Shown here: one piece after another, positions 38,650 through 47,530 of the stretch | How the letters are laid out: each line of letters opens with the position of its first letter | Position numbering within the stretch: position 1 is the first letter of the stretch | From: Ruficoccus sp. ZRK36 | GTDB lineage: Bacteria > Verrucomicrobiota > Verrucomicrobiia > Opitutales > Cerasicoccaceae | NCBI RefSeq assembly: GCF_019603315.1 | Contig: NZ_CP080649.1 | Location: 62,001 to 126,000, forward strand | Length of the DNA: 64,000 nt | Reading direction: 5' to 3' | The notes under the pieces: generated by a model | The model's input: the letters and a program-made list of their open reading frames with translations, nothing else | What the model was told of the DNA's origin: nothing | The model's database searches: none | Made by a program: the position numbers and the translations under genes

Positions 38650-40410
38650 CTACTCTTCGACGGGCAGGCTCTTTTCGCTGCGGGCCTTAATGCGCAGACC
38701 ACCGGCCCAGAGCAGGGCACCCGTCGTAAGCACCGAGCCAGACACGGCGAGGATGCAGAGGCGGTTGAAGAGATCGTTCGGGAAAAGCAGGATAAGCAGC
38801 ACCAGCAGCCCGACCACGATAACCGCCCGGGCGATGATAAAGTACTGCTCGTGGTCGACCGAGTCCCCGCCCACTTCGTCGTCGTAGCTGATCGGCTTGT
38901 GCATGACCTTATAGAACTCCTTCACATCCTCCCGCTCCTTCTGGCTGGTGAAACGCGAGAACAGCGTGCAGACCACACAGGCGACGATCCCGAAAATCAT
39001 GATCCACATGGCCCGGCCCTGGATCGTCCAGACACCGCCATAGTATTTCTCGTCGATAAAGGACCAGACCGAGGGCACCAGACTGGCCAGGAAGATTGGA
39101 AAGAATGACCACTTGGGCAGCTTCTTGAGCCACAGTCCAAAAAACATCGGAAAGGACATGGGCACACCGATAACGGATGCGATGAGCAACCCGATGTCAA
39201 AGAGAGCCACATCCTTCTGCCTGACCAGCAGCAGCGCGTAGAACATGATCAATGCGCCAAGGACGACCGTCGCGACGTGGCAGATGCGCATCTCGGTCTT
39301 TGTCGAGAGCGGCTCCTTGTAGCCGAGCGCACCCCGGGCACGGGGGATGATATTGCGGGCGATAACGCCCACCTGCCCATTCAGCCCCGTATCCATACTG
39401 CTCATCGTAGCCGCAAACATAGCCGCGATCATCATGCCGAGCATGCCGTTGGGCAGGAGCTTCATGGCGATAAAGGCATAGGCGCTGTCAGCGGGGTTCT
39501 CGATCCCGGAGTCCATGATCTCGGCCCCGTAGAGGAAGCGCGCCACCATCGGAGGGATGAACCACACCGCACTGCCGACCGCCATCAGGATAAAGCCCAT
39601 CCAGGCCGAGCGGGAGGCCTCGCGCCCGTCGCGGGCCGCGATATAGCGCCCGGCCGCCGAAAGGCTGACCTGCGCGTTGATCTGCATGAGAAAGACCACA
39701 ATCGCCCACTTGATCGTGTAGCGGTCCCCCGGGAAGGCGCCCGCCTCCTTGAAGAACTGAAAGTCATCCTTGAAGCGTGGGTCGCTGAAGTAGCCGATAA
39801 ACCCTGAGATGCCCCCTACGGCCCGCAGCGACAGGAAGCACACCAGCACGGTGATGGAGAGCATCACCATGCCCTGCACAAAGTCCGTGGCCATGACCGC
39901 CCATTTCCCCCCTGTGGTGGAGTAAAAGGTAACGATCACCGCGATGACGATAAGGATCGGTATCAGCGGCAAGCCCAGTACCGTGCTTGCAAAAAGCGAG
40001 AGCGCGTAGAGCTGGATAGCCGCGGAAATCGGCCCGAGCAGCACACCAAAGCAGGCCCCGAACTGCTCAACGGGCACCCCGAAGCGCACGCGCACGACGT
40101 CCGCCGTCGTATAGGCTCGGGTCTGTCGCAGCCAGCGGCCCACAAAAAGACCGCCCATGGCGAAGCCTGCACAGTTGGCCATGTAAATGACCAGCAGGGA
40201 TGGCCCGCCCTCGAAGGCCGCAGAAGCGTTACCGGTGAAGGTAAAGGCGCTGATCCCCGACATGAGAATACTCATGCCGATGAGCCACCAGCTGCCCTGG
40301 CCGCCCCCGCGCACAAAGTCGCTCAGATTCCTGTTAAACTTTTTAAAGTAAGCTCCCAGAGCCAGAAGAACCGCCAGGTAAATGGCCAGGGTAACATATT
40401 CAAGAATCAT
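38650..40410 (-). CDS. Sodium:solute symporter (SSS family)
   Basis: 586 residues with about 13-14 transmembrane helices, beginning VTLAIYLAVLLALGAYFKK and continuing DFVRGGGQGSWWLIGMSILMSGISAFTFTGNA, the SSF signature region. The later ANAYAFIAMKLLPNGMLGMMIAAMFAATMSS-like segment (positions about 305-345) is typical of the family and includes the sodium-binding helix. It probably imports a sugar or uronate released by the secreted enzymes. It lies 32 bases after the pyruvyl transferase-like gene and ends before the operator at 38584. Confidence 0.92.
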   Translation of the reverse strand: MILEYVTLAIYLAVLLALGAYFKKFNRNLSDFVRGGGQGSWWLIGMSILMSGISAFTFTGNASAAFEGGPSLLVIYMANCAGFAMGGLFVGRWLRQTRAYTTADVVRVRFGVPVEQFGACFGVLLGPISAAIQLYALSLFASTVLGLPLIPILIVIAVIVTFYSTTGGKWAVMATDFVQGMVMLSITVLVCFLSLRAVGGISGFIGYFSDPRFKDDFQFFKEAGAFPGDRYTIKWAIVVFLMQINAQVSLSAAGRYIAARDGREASRSAWMGFILMAVGSAVWFIPPMVARFLYGAEIMDSGIENPADSAYAFIAMKLLPNGMLGMMIAAMFAATMSSMDTGLNGQVGVIARNIIPRARGALGYKEPLSTKTEMRICHVATVVLGALIMFYALLLVRQKDVALFDIGLLIASVIGVPMSFPMFFGLWLKKLPKWSFFPIFLASLVPSVWSFIDEKYYGGVWTIQGRAMWIMIFGIVACVVCTLFSRFTSQKEREDVKEFYKVMHKPISYDDEVGGDSVDHEQYFIIARAVIVVGLLVLLILLFPNDLFNRLCILAVSGSVLTTGALLWAGGLRIKARSEKSLPVEE

Positions 40411-40442
40411 GGCATACTTTGCACGCGGAGCATCATCAGAGA

Positions 40443-41936
40443 CTATTCAGTCGCCCGCTTCGCGTATTGTTCATTCAGGATACGCTTAACTTCCGCCATG
40501 GATGCCTCCTGGCGCTCGTGAACGATATCCATCTCGTTTTTCATTTTCGTCTGAGTTTCCTCAGTGTTGTTGTAAATCTCCAGTACGGTCTCAGACAGCT
40601 CATCCCCGTCCGTCTCCTCGATGTCAAACATCCAGTCACCCACACCGACGTCGTTCCACATCTGCTTTTTGTGGGTCTCGGTGGGAGCCGTCACGTAGAT
40701 CGAGGGCACACCGGCAGCGGCGGCGATGATCGGCGAGTGGCACTCCATGCTCACCAGTGCAATCGCGTGCTGATAGAGCGCAGCGGCCTGGTCGGGCATC
40801 CAGTAGAAGTCCACCCAGACGACGTTCTTGCGGATGTCGTCAGGCAGCTTGTCGTAAATCTCTTCCTTAGACAGCTCGACCTCGAAGGTCATCTCCGGGC
40901 ACAGCACCACTTTCTTACCGGTCTCGTTGACCCAGTTGGTGATGAGCGTACGCAGCTTGGCCATGTCGGAGTCGACGTACTTGTTGTTGTAGGCTTCCTT
41001 TTTCAGATCGAGCGGCTTGGGGTCGTTTGCCCGGATCTTATAGTAGGGAGCGAAACGGGTACGCGCGATCACGCAGATGAACTCATCATCCTTGAGGTTG
41101 TTCTCTTTCATCCAGGCGTCGGCCCACTCGTTATCATACTGGTCGACACCGAACACCGCATCGGGAGCAAAGGCCTGGATCGGCGAGGAAATCTGCTCCT
41201 CCTCAGCCTCCTGGAGTGAGCGAGTCTCGCGGAAGTAAACGAAGTCAGCATCGTGGAGCACGCTGCGCGTCAACGCCGGCATCTTGTCGCGACCGACAAA
41301 CTTCGCGAAAGACGAAGAGTAGTCCATGGTGACACCGTAGTAGCCGTAGGGCTTACCGGTCAGACGGCGCCAGGCATCAAACTTATCTTGAGCATGCACA
41401 CCGGGGCCGGAACCGTGCATAAAAATATCAGCATCCTCAAAGGCCTGAGCAACTTCCTCACTCTCGGGGCGACCGTCCAGGCCAATCTGACCATAAACAA
41501 CCTCAACATCGGGGAAGTAGGCCTCCAGCCACTCCTGAACACCATTACTCAAGTCTCCACCCCAGAGAATGATCTTCGCTTCGGGGATGTGCTTCTTGAT
41601 CAGCGTAATCGTACCGGGTGTATGGGCGATGTCACCGATGTTCACGGTCTGCCAGCCAGAAAGCAGGAGAATGGTCGGAGCGTCCTGATCGTCAGCCTTG
41701 GCCTGTGCCATTGTGGACTTTTTCGAGACGGGAGCAGCCTTAACGCTGCTCTGTGCGACATAGTAACTCGCTTCCGAGGCTAAGGTGCGGGCAGCAGGCG
41801 TAGCGGCTTGAATGGCCGGAGCTTCCGCAGAGCCAGTCGTCGGAGAACCCTGGGCACTGAGCGTCGCGGCAATAAATAGGCCGGTTACAACGCAGGGGCG
41901 GGTAGCGGCGGCGAGGAGTTTTCTATAAGTGGGCAT
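40443..41936 (-). CDS. Polysaccharide pyruvyl transferase-like protein with signal peptide
   Basis: 497 residues. The ATG at 41936 begins a signal-like N-terminus (MPTYRKLLAAATRP then CVVTGLFIAATLSAQGS), followed by an Ala/Ser-rich linker to about residue 95. The rest resembles the PS_pyruv_trans domain: NIGDIAHTPGTITLIKKHIPEAKIILW, GPGV, a YFRETRS segment, and VSMECHSPIIAAAAGVPSIYV, where the His sits in the conserved GxRxHxx-like loop. Members transfer pyruvate ketals onto polysaccharides, normally in the cytoplasm, so an export signal is odd. It lies 29 bases after the lyase gene. Confidence 0.8.
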   Translation of the reverse strand: MPTYRKLLAAATRPCVVTGLFIAATLSAQGSPTTGSAEAPAIQAATPAARTLASEASYYVAQSSVKAAPVSKKSTMAQAKADDQDAPTILLLSGWQTVNIGDIAHTPGTITLIKKHIPEAKIILWGGDLSNGVQEWLEAYFPDVEVVYGQIGLDGRPESEEVAQAFEDADIFMHGSGPGVHAQDKFDAWRRLTGKPYGYYGVTMDYSSSFAKFVGRDKMPALTRSVLHDADFVYFRETRSLQEAEEEQISSPIQAFAPDAVFGVDQYDNEWADAWMKENNLKDDEFICVIARTRFAPYYKIRANDPKPLDLKKEAYNNKYVDSDMAKLRTLITNWVNETGKKVVLCPEMTFEVELSKEEIYDKLPDDIRKNVVWVDFYWMPDQAAALYQHAIALVSMECHSPIIAAAAGVPSIYVTAPTETHKKQMWNDVGVGDWMFDIEETDGDELSETVLEIYNNTEETQTKMKNEMDIVHERQEASMAEVKRILNEQYAKRATE

Positions 41937-41965
41937 TGGATATCTTGGCAAACGTAGAACGTTGG

Positions 41966-44572
41966 TTATGAACCAAAAAGCCATTGCCAGAAGGAGCGTT
42001 CTTTCGGCTCTTCTTCCGGCGAAGCCGTCGGTTCCGGATGGTCTATATGCGGCTGCATACGGACTGTCCAGTTTGCCTCATGCCCACTTGGACCGTCGAG
42101 AAAAAAGGCCGTATGCGTCGCCGGAGGCTGCCCCGGAGCCTGCCCGACATAGAGCGTGAATGGCCCTGAACCCTTGAACTCTACGTCCAGAACCAAGCCA
42201 CCATCGTACGCAACGGGTACACTAACAAAATCCTCAAATGTAGCGGCCTTGACATCCTTCCAATACTTAAAGGGCACCGGGCGGCCCTCGGTGAAGACTT
42301 CTTGCGGTACCGCCTTAAAGTCGTCGCTCAGCTCGGGCTCCCCGAGCAGATGCAGGGCCAGCCCCAAGGGGACGGCCTCTCCCTCTGTCACCTTGACCGA
42401 GACTTCGTCGATCAGTGTGTCACCCTCGATGCGGAGCTTGCGCCGGGCCGTAGCATTCGGGCGGTACTGGGTCTGCTCCGCCTCGACCATCCCCTCCTCG
42501 GCGTCGAAGGCCAAGAGCTTACCCGGGTGCCACGGAGCCTGTCCGTTACCATCGACGAGAGGGACATTCTGGGCCAAGCCCTGGCGATAGTACTCGCTGG
42601 AGGCCGGCGAACCGTAGGCCACCGTGCCAAAGTCACGGGTGATCATCACATCACCGTAGGAGGCCGCCCAGTTCAGGGCCTCGGCCTGCGAGTGGGAGCG
42701 GTTCAGCTGCCCATAGTGAAAGAAAACCTGCCAAGGCCCCTCTTTGAGGACGGCAAAACGGGTCGACTCCATGTTACGGGAGACGACTTCGGGCAAGTCC
42801 TCCGCACGATGGCCGGTGAGATCAGCGATCTGCTCCGGCGGGTCGACCAGGGTATCCCAGTTTCTCACCGTCGTCGCCCGGACCAGACCGATCCAGGTCG
42901 GCAGGATACGGTAGACCTGAGCCAGCCCGGTCACCGATGCGCGCGGCACGCCGGTGTTATCAGCCGGGTTCGGGATCGTACCATCGGGGAAGCGTATGCT
43001 CAGCGGGGCGAGCATGAGGTTCTCGGCAATCTCTGCCTCGCGGCGGACGGCGTCCCCCTCACCAATCAGAGCTGCGGTGGTAAAGAGCGACTCGGTCGCC
43101 ATGATGATAAAGCCGTTGTAGCCCATCGACTGCTCGTACCAGACGTATTCGCCCGTCACCCCTCGCTCGAACTGCTGCCGCAGGCCGCGGCCACCGTCCA
43201 TCGACTCCTTTAGCAGCTCCTTATCGCCGTACAGCAGGGCAATCTTAACCTGTGTGGCGCGCTGCCAGGTAGCGATGTTGTGGATGTTCTGAAAGGTTTT
43301 CCCGAGTAATATAGCCTCGGGCTTGAAGAGGTTTTCGTACCAGTTCTGACGGCGATCTTTACCGGCGTAGTCGAAGACCAGCCGCGCGGCATCAGCCTGA
43401 CGGGAGATGATGACCGCATCATCGAGGCTCTGATAGCCGAGCCAGGAGTTGGCGCGCTTGGCCACTCCCTTTTCCCATGCCATGTAGTTATCCGCGTAAA
43501 AGTCGAGCTGTGCGGCTACCCACTCAGCGTACTTCTCGTCCTGAGTCAGGCGGTAGAGCATACCGGCCTCGATCATCATGGAGGCGTGGTTCTTACGGAA
43601 AGCGCCTACCCAGGAGCGAAAAAGCTTTGGGGTGATCTCGACGCGATCCCCGGTCTTGCTCATGAAGTGATCAACCTCTTCACCGGGCACACGATCCGTC
43701 CAGACGAGAAAGGCGTTGTCGTGAGGGCTGATAAACTCGTGGTTCCAGCCCGCCTCCCACTCGGCGCGGTCTTTGTTGTGAGCCATCCAGGCATCGACTT
43801 CCTTTTTCTTGGCCGCGTACCACTGCGCCCATTCGGGGTCGTCCTTCACCTTCTGGCGAGCCTGCTCCCAGTCCTCCTTAGGCTGGCGAAAGGCCGAGCC
43901 GTCAGGCTGGTAGACCTTCATCTCCGGAAAGGCGGCAGCAGGGTCCTTTTTCTCAAAGGACGGCAAATCCTCCGAGCGCCCCGTCCAGGCTGGCTGGGCA
44001 GCCGCGCTTTTACTGGCCGCACTCTGCGAAGAGGGATGCTCTTTCACCGCAGAGGCAGGCACCTCCTGCACGGAGAAATCATCCAGAGCAGCGGTCACGG
44101 TGTTCCCGGAAAACGAGTGCACCCAGACTGCCACCGTGGCGGTGCCCTCAGGAGCGGTTCCTGCCACGGAGTACTCCTTCCAGCCATCGAGCTGGGGCGG
44201 GATGACCCGCAGCACCTGGGTACGATCCTTCGAGCTGGTGAGCGCCTTGCCCTTGGCATCGTAAAACTCCAGGTAAACGGCGATGCCGCCCCCGCCAATG
44301 ATCTTGGCGGAGAAGTCCACCTGGTAGCTCTTGCCCGGCTCCACCGGCAGACGCGCGGAACGCACGCTGCTGCCCTTGGCGCCGCTCTGATCCTCCACGA
44401 GTAGCCCGTACTCACCGCTCCGGGCGGCCTTATCCGAGACCGAGCTCATCCCGGCATCCCCGAAGCTCCATCCATCGGTGCTATTTTCAAACCCCGGGTT
44501 GACCAACGGCAACGCGGCGGCAAAACCCAAGGCGGGCAGGCTGAAAAGGAGTGGTAGGGTAAGCTTATTCAT
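41966..44572 (-). CDS. Secreted heparinase/alginate-lyase-like polysaccharide lyase with CBM
   Basis: 868 residues from the ATG giving MNKLTLPLLFSLPALGFAAA, a signal peptide. Residues about 20-165 form a carbohydrate-binding jelly-roll (LVNPGFENSTDGWSFG, then AALDDFSVQE). A Ser/Ala linker follows. A helical toroid (about 200-560) has the NIHNIATWQ and VWYEQSMGYNGF segments, like the Asn/His and Tyr catalytic motifs of PL15/PL17 enzymes. A beta-sheet domain (about 590-850) carries QLNRSHSQAEALNW, as in heparinase II/III. Predicted to cleave uronate-containing polysaccharide outside the cytoplasm. Exact substrate is unknown. Confidence 0.85.
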   Translation of the reverse strand: MNKLTLPLLFSLPALGFAAALPLVNPGFENSTDGWSFGDAGMSSVSDKAARSGEYGLLVEDQSGAKGSSVRSARLPVEPGKSYQVDFSAKIIGGGGIAVYLEFYDAKGKALTSSKDRTQVLRVIPPQLDGWKEYSVAGTAPEGTATVAVWVHSFSGNTVTAALDDFSVQEVPASAVKEHPSSQSAASKSAAAQPAWTGRSEDLPSFEKKDPAAAFPEMKVYQPDGSAFRQPKEDWEQARQKVKDDPEWAQWYAAKKKEVDAWMAHNKDRAEWEAGWNHEFISPHDNAFLVWTDRVPGEEVDHFMSKTGDRVEITPKLFRSWVGAFRKNHASMMIEAGMLYRLTQDEKYAEWVAAQLDFYADNYMAWEKGVAKRANSWLGYQSLDDAVIISRQADAARLVFDYAGKDRRQNWYENLFKPEAILLGKTFQNIHNIATWQRATQVKIALLYGDKELLKESMDGGRGLRQQFERGVTGEYVWYEQSMGYNGFIIMATESLFTTAALIGEGDAVRREAEIAENLMLAPLSIRFPDGTIPNPADNTGVPRASVTGLAQVYRILPTWIGLVRATTVRNWDTLVDPPEQIADLTGHRAEDLPEVVSRNMESTRFAVLKEGPWQVFFHYGQLNRSHSQAEALNWAASYGDVMITRDFGTVAYGSPASSEYYRQGLAQNVPLVDGNGQAPWHPGKLLAFDAEEGMVEAEQTQYRPNATARRKLRIEGDTLIDEVSVKVTEGEAVPLGLALHLLGEPELSDDFKAVPQEVFTEGRPVPFKYWKDVKAATFEDFVSVPVAYDGGLVLDVEFKGSGPFTLYVGQAPGQPPATHTAFFLDGPSGHEANWTVRMQPHIDHPEPTASPEEEPKERSFWQWLFGS

Positions 44573-44708
44573 GAGCGATAAAGGCGGGTATTGAGACACA
44601 AAAATTCCATCCGCAGGCGGCGTCCAAGCCGCCTGCGTGCAAACATACAATTAATCCAACGGGTGTGGCAAGGTGCGGGCACATCGCCGGCCCCTGCCTG
44701 AGCGGTCG

Positions 44709-45476
44709 CTACTTACGGCGACGGCGCATGAAAAACAGGCCGATCAGCGCAGCAACACCGAGGATCATCGAGGAGCCACTGGCTTCCGGGATCGCGGATC
44801 CGTTGAAGGTAACGGTATCCAGGCGGATGCTCTGGTACTGGCTCGGGTCTGAAGTTTCGACCCACACGTAGACGCGGAAGTTCACCTCGGAGCTGATGTT
44901 CGCGAAGCTGCTGTCCAGGGTCACATTGAAGGGTTCGGCATCGTAGGTAACGCCATTCTGATTCGTGGTCGCAGGAGCGTCAAAGGTCGTGCTGCCAAGC
45001 TCATTCCCCCACCCGGTCACATCGGATTGCAGGGAGTAGTGAATCGTATAGGCGGCCTGGCTCAGTCCTCCGTTGTTACTGATGGTCTGTGCAAAAACCT
45101 CGGCGGAAAAGCTCGTGATGGAGAAGGCTTGCCCCGAATCCGGCGTCATCGTGAACTCAAAGTAAGTATTGTTCGTCGTGGCGTAGGTGTCTGTAGAGCC
45201 AAGAACGGTTGCGGCGGGTGAGGCCAGGGTCTCGACGCGGGAGAAGAGGCTGCCTTCGTTGGCACTGGAGCGGCCGTAGTTGCCAGTTTGCGTGATCCCG
45301 CCAAAGCTGCCCCAGCTCGCGCTGTCAGCGCTCATACCGATAGCGGTCTGAGAAGGAGCCAGCACATACGTGTCGGAGAAATCCCATTCGGCGAGGACTT
45401 CGGCCTGGAGAGCCGGTGTGGCGATAGCAAGGGCACCCAGCAGGGCGGTTGCAAGAATCGGGGTCTTAATAGTCAT
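44709..45476 (-). CDS. PEP-CTERM sorting-signal protein
   Basis: 255 residues. A signal peptide (about 1-26, ending LQA|E) is followed by a beta-rich body (WDFSDTYVLAPS through FRVYVWVETSDPSQYQSIRLDTVTFNGS). The C-terminus has the tripartite sorting signal: PEASGSS, a hydrophobic helix ILGVAALIGLFF, then MRRRRK. Such proteins are processed by an exosortase and displayed with exopolysaccharide. The exosortase is not in this window. It lies 137 bases upstream of the lyase gene on the same strand. Confidence 0.9.
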   Translation of the reverse strand: MTIKTPILATALLGALAIATPALQAEVLAEWDFSDTYVLAPSQTAIGMSADSASWGSFGGITQTGNYGRSSANEGSLFSRVETLASPAATVLGSTDTYATTNNTYFEFTMTPDSGQAFSITSFSAEVFAQTISNNGGLSQAAYTIHYSLQSDVTGWGNELGSTTFDAPATTNQNGVTYDAEPFNVTLDSSFANISSEVNFRVYVWVETSDPSQYQSIRLDTVTFNGSAIPEASGSSMILGVAALIGLFFMRRRRK

Positions 45477-45521
45477 GATTCGTTGTTGGTTGGTCGGATT
45501 TTTGTGTTTTGGATGGAAAAG

Positions 45522-46295
45522 TTATTTCTTCTGATACTCAGGATCGGGCCACAGGTACGCTCCGTCGGCGGAGAACGGAACGAGCTTATCGAACTCGACC
45601 CAGCGCACCGAGCCGTCCGGGAAGGCGGCACTCATGCCCTCAAGCTCCCTCAGATTCGAGCGTCCCTCCATCTGGCCAAAGCTGCGGCCACCGGTGACAT
45701 AGGTCAGCGTGCCCCACATGGCATGATTGGCGGGTGAGTCTATGATACGCTTAAAAAGCAGGCTATTCTCGGCGGTGGGGCGGCCGGTATTGTCTCCGGA
45801 GGCATCAGCGTTGAAATACTGAAACGTGACGAAGTCGTTTGGATCAGCAGCCGCACGCTGCACATCCGGGTCGTAGTTGCCCTCCGGGTCTTCGCTCAGA
45901 GGACCGGGTGCGTAAAGAGCCTCGAAGCGGTCGCCGACGTATTCACGCAGCGTGATGTCGTAGGCTTCGACCATGTAATAGTGCGGCGCGTGATTGTAGC
46001 TGAGCGTCCCGTCCCGGTACACTCTGGGCGCAGGGGCCAGGCCGCTATTGTCGGCGGCGTAAAGGTTTGTCCCAAGCACGAGGTGGTGCAGCTTGGCGGC
46101 CGTCTTGGATTTATTCGCGCTCTGGCGTAAGTAGCCAACAGCCGGGATGCTGATCGCCGTCAGAATGGCGATAACCACGATGCATACCAGCAGCTCGACC
46201 AGCGAAAAGCCAGCACGCGAGAAACGCTTGTGATGCAGTTGTCGGTATGAATTCACGGGGGTCGGGGTATGGGGGACTAAAGCAGAGGTATGCAT
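45522..46295 (-). CDS. Prepilin-type pseudopilin-like protein
   Basis: 257 residues. The type III signal RAGFSLVELLVCIVVIAILTAISIPAVGYL lies at about 26-55, after a basic leader, and is cleaved before the Phe by prepilin peptidase. The mature part has a long first helix (KSKTAAKLHHLVLGTNLY) and a C-terminal FPDGSVRWVEFDKL motif seen in many verrucomicrobial/planctomycetal secreted pseudopilins. These may decorate or secrete carbohydrate-active proteins. It starts 39 bases from the LacI-type operator and is divergent from lacI. Confidence 0.9.
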   Translation of the reverse strand: MHTSALVPHTPTPVNSYRQLHHKRFSRAGFSLVELLVCIVVIAILTAISIPAVGYLRQSANKSKTAAKLHHLVLGTNLYAADNSGLAPAPRVYRDGTLSYNHAPHYYMVEAYDITLREYVGDRFEALYAPGPLSEDPEGNYDPDVQRAAADPNDFVTFQYFNADASGDNTGRPTAENSLLFKRIIDSPANHAMWGTLTYVTGGRSFGQMEGRSNLRELEGMSAAFPDGSVRWVEFDKLVPFSADGAYLWPDPEYQKK

Positions 46296-46333
46296 CGACT
46301 ATTTCCTATTTATCGGCATTGAGGCAATTTTCT

Positions 46334-46351
46334 CAAATCTGAATCGTTCAG
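46334..46351. promoter_or_regulatory. LacI-type operator between lacI and the pseudopilin gene
   Basis: CAAATCTGAATCGTTCAG, identical to the sequence at 38584-38601. It is almost centred in the 93-base divergent gap, about 38 bases from each start codon, so it could control both directions. Confidence 0.75.
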
Positions 46352-46388
46352 GTTGACTCTTTAATTCGATGCCCCAAAATCCCCTCAA

Positions 46389-47432
46389 ATGGCCCAAATG
46401 CCCCAACGCATCAGCTTGAGCGACATCGCCCGCGAGTCGGGTTACTCCCGTGCAGCGGTCTCCTACGCCCTGCGCAACGACTCGAACATCTCCAAGAAGG
46501 CTCGCGAGCACATCCAGGCCGTAGCCAAGCGGATGGGCTACCGCCCGGACCCGGCGATCGCCAAGCTCATGCTGCGTCTCAACGGCGAGCGCAAGCAGTC
46601 GCCCGGCAGCCGGATCGCATTCCTGAATGTCGGCAACCGCGCGGACTTCATCGCTGAGACCCCCACCCTGCGCGATTTTTTCCAGAGTGCCCGCACACGC
46701 GCGCGCGAGCATGGCTACGACTGCGAAGAGTTCTGGCTCCACGAGCCGGGACGCTCCCCTGCCCGACTGGCTAACATCCTTGAGGCCCGAGGCATCCAGG
46801 GGATTCTCCTCGGCTCGAGCGGCCAACCGGACACCCATTTGAACTTCCCGCTGGAGGCGTTCTCGGTCGTCACAGTCGGCTACTCGATCACGAGCCCGCG
46901 CCTGCACCGTGTCGTCACTCACCACTACGAAAACGCGCTGCTGGCGATCCGCAAGGTGCGGGAAGCCGGTTACCGCCGTATTGGGCTCATCGCCGACCCT
47001 CAGATGGAGCCGACCATGCACAACCTTCACCTGGCTGCCATGCTCGCCATCCAGCACGAGTGGCCCCGCAAGGAGTGCGTGCCGCCCTGCTTCGGTCTCG
47101 ACAAGCTCGCTACCTGGCAGGACAAACAGGCCCCGGATGTCGTCCTCAACGGCACAGTCCGCCCCACCTCAGAGCTCCATACGGCCGGCCTGCCGGAAAG
47201 CATCCCGGTGGTTTCACTGGTCCCCGGTGAAGGCGAGCCCGCTCAAGCTGGCATCCATGTCGGCTACGATAAGCTCGGCCCCATCGCGATGAATCTGCTG
47301 GCCGATAATATCCTGCACGACCAGTTCGGTGTCCCCGAGGACAGCCAGATCATCATGGTCAACGGCACCTGGTACGATCATGGCGCTCTGCAATCTCCAG
47401 CCTCTCAGGCCATAGAAAAGACTGCTCCTTAG
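46389..47432 (+). CDS. LacI-family transcription regulator
   Basis: 347 residues. The N-terminal helix-turn-helix ISLSDIARESGYSRAAVSYAL with the following hinge RMGYRPDPAIAKLM (residues 7-60) is classic for the family. The periplasmic-binding-like sensor domain follows (RGIQGILLGSSGQP, RRIGLIADPQM), ending with PDVVLNGTVR-type segments and NLLADNILH. It probably senses an oligosaccharide from the lyase pathway and represses lacI, the pseudopilin gene and the FAD oxidoreductase-GH1 genes through the shared operators. Confidence 0.94.
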   Translation: MAQMPQRISLSDIARESGYSRAAVSYALRNDSNISKKAREHIQAVAKRMGYRPDPAIAKLMLRLNGERKQSPGSRIAFLNVGNRADFIAETPTLRDFFQSARTRAREHGYDCEEFWLHEPGRSPARLANILEARGIQGILLGSSGQPDTHLNFPLEAFSVVTVGYSITSPRLHRVVTHHYENALLAIRKVREAGYRRIGLIADPQMEPTMHNLHLAAMLAIQHEWPRKECVPPCFGLDKLATWQDKQAPDVVLNGTVRPTSELHTAGLPESIPVVSLVPGEGEPAQAGIHVGYDKLGPIAMNLLADNILHDQFGVPEDSQIIMVNGTWYDHGALQSPASQAIEKTAP

Positions 47433-47467
47433 CAGGTAATTCAAGTCACCGGCCAACGCCGCTTCCC

Positions 47468-47530
47468 ATGGTTTTGCCTTAGCAAAACCATCCCGGTGCG
47501 TAGCACCGAGGGTCCAGAGCATGCTCTTGG
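47468..47530 (-). repeat. Three-hairpin block after lpxA
   Basis: Immediately after the lpxA stop. Three inverted repeats: ATGGTTTTGC with GCAAAACCAT around CTTA (47468-47491), CGGTGC with GCACCG around GTA (47494-47508), and AGAGC with GCTCT around AT (47516-47527). The layout equals that of the 51421 copy but the arm sequences differ while staying fully paired. Confidence 0.7.

Noticed and set aside
46299-47057. 252-codon minus-strand open frame opposite lacI
   Set aside because: The lacI frame has a classic helix-turn-helix and sensor domain; this one is antisense.
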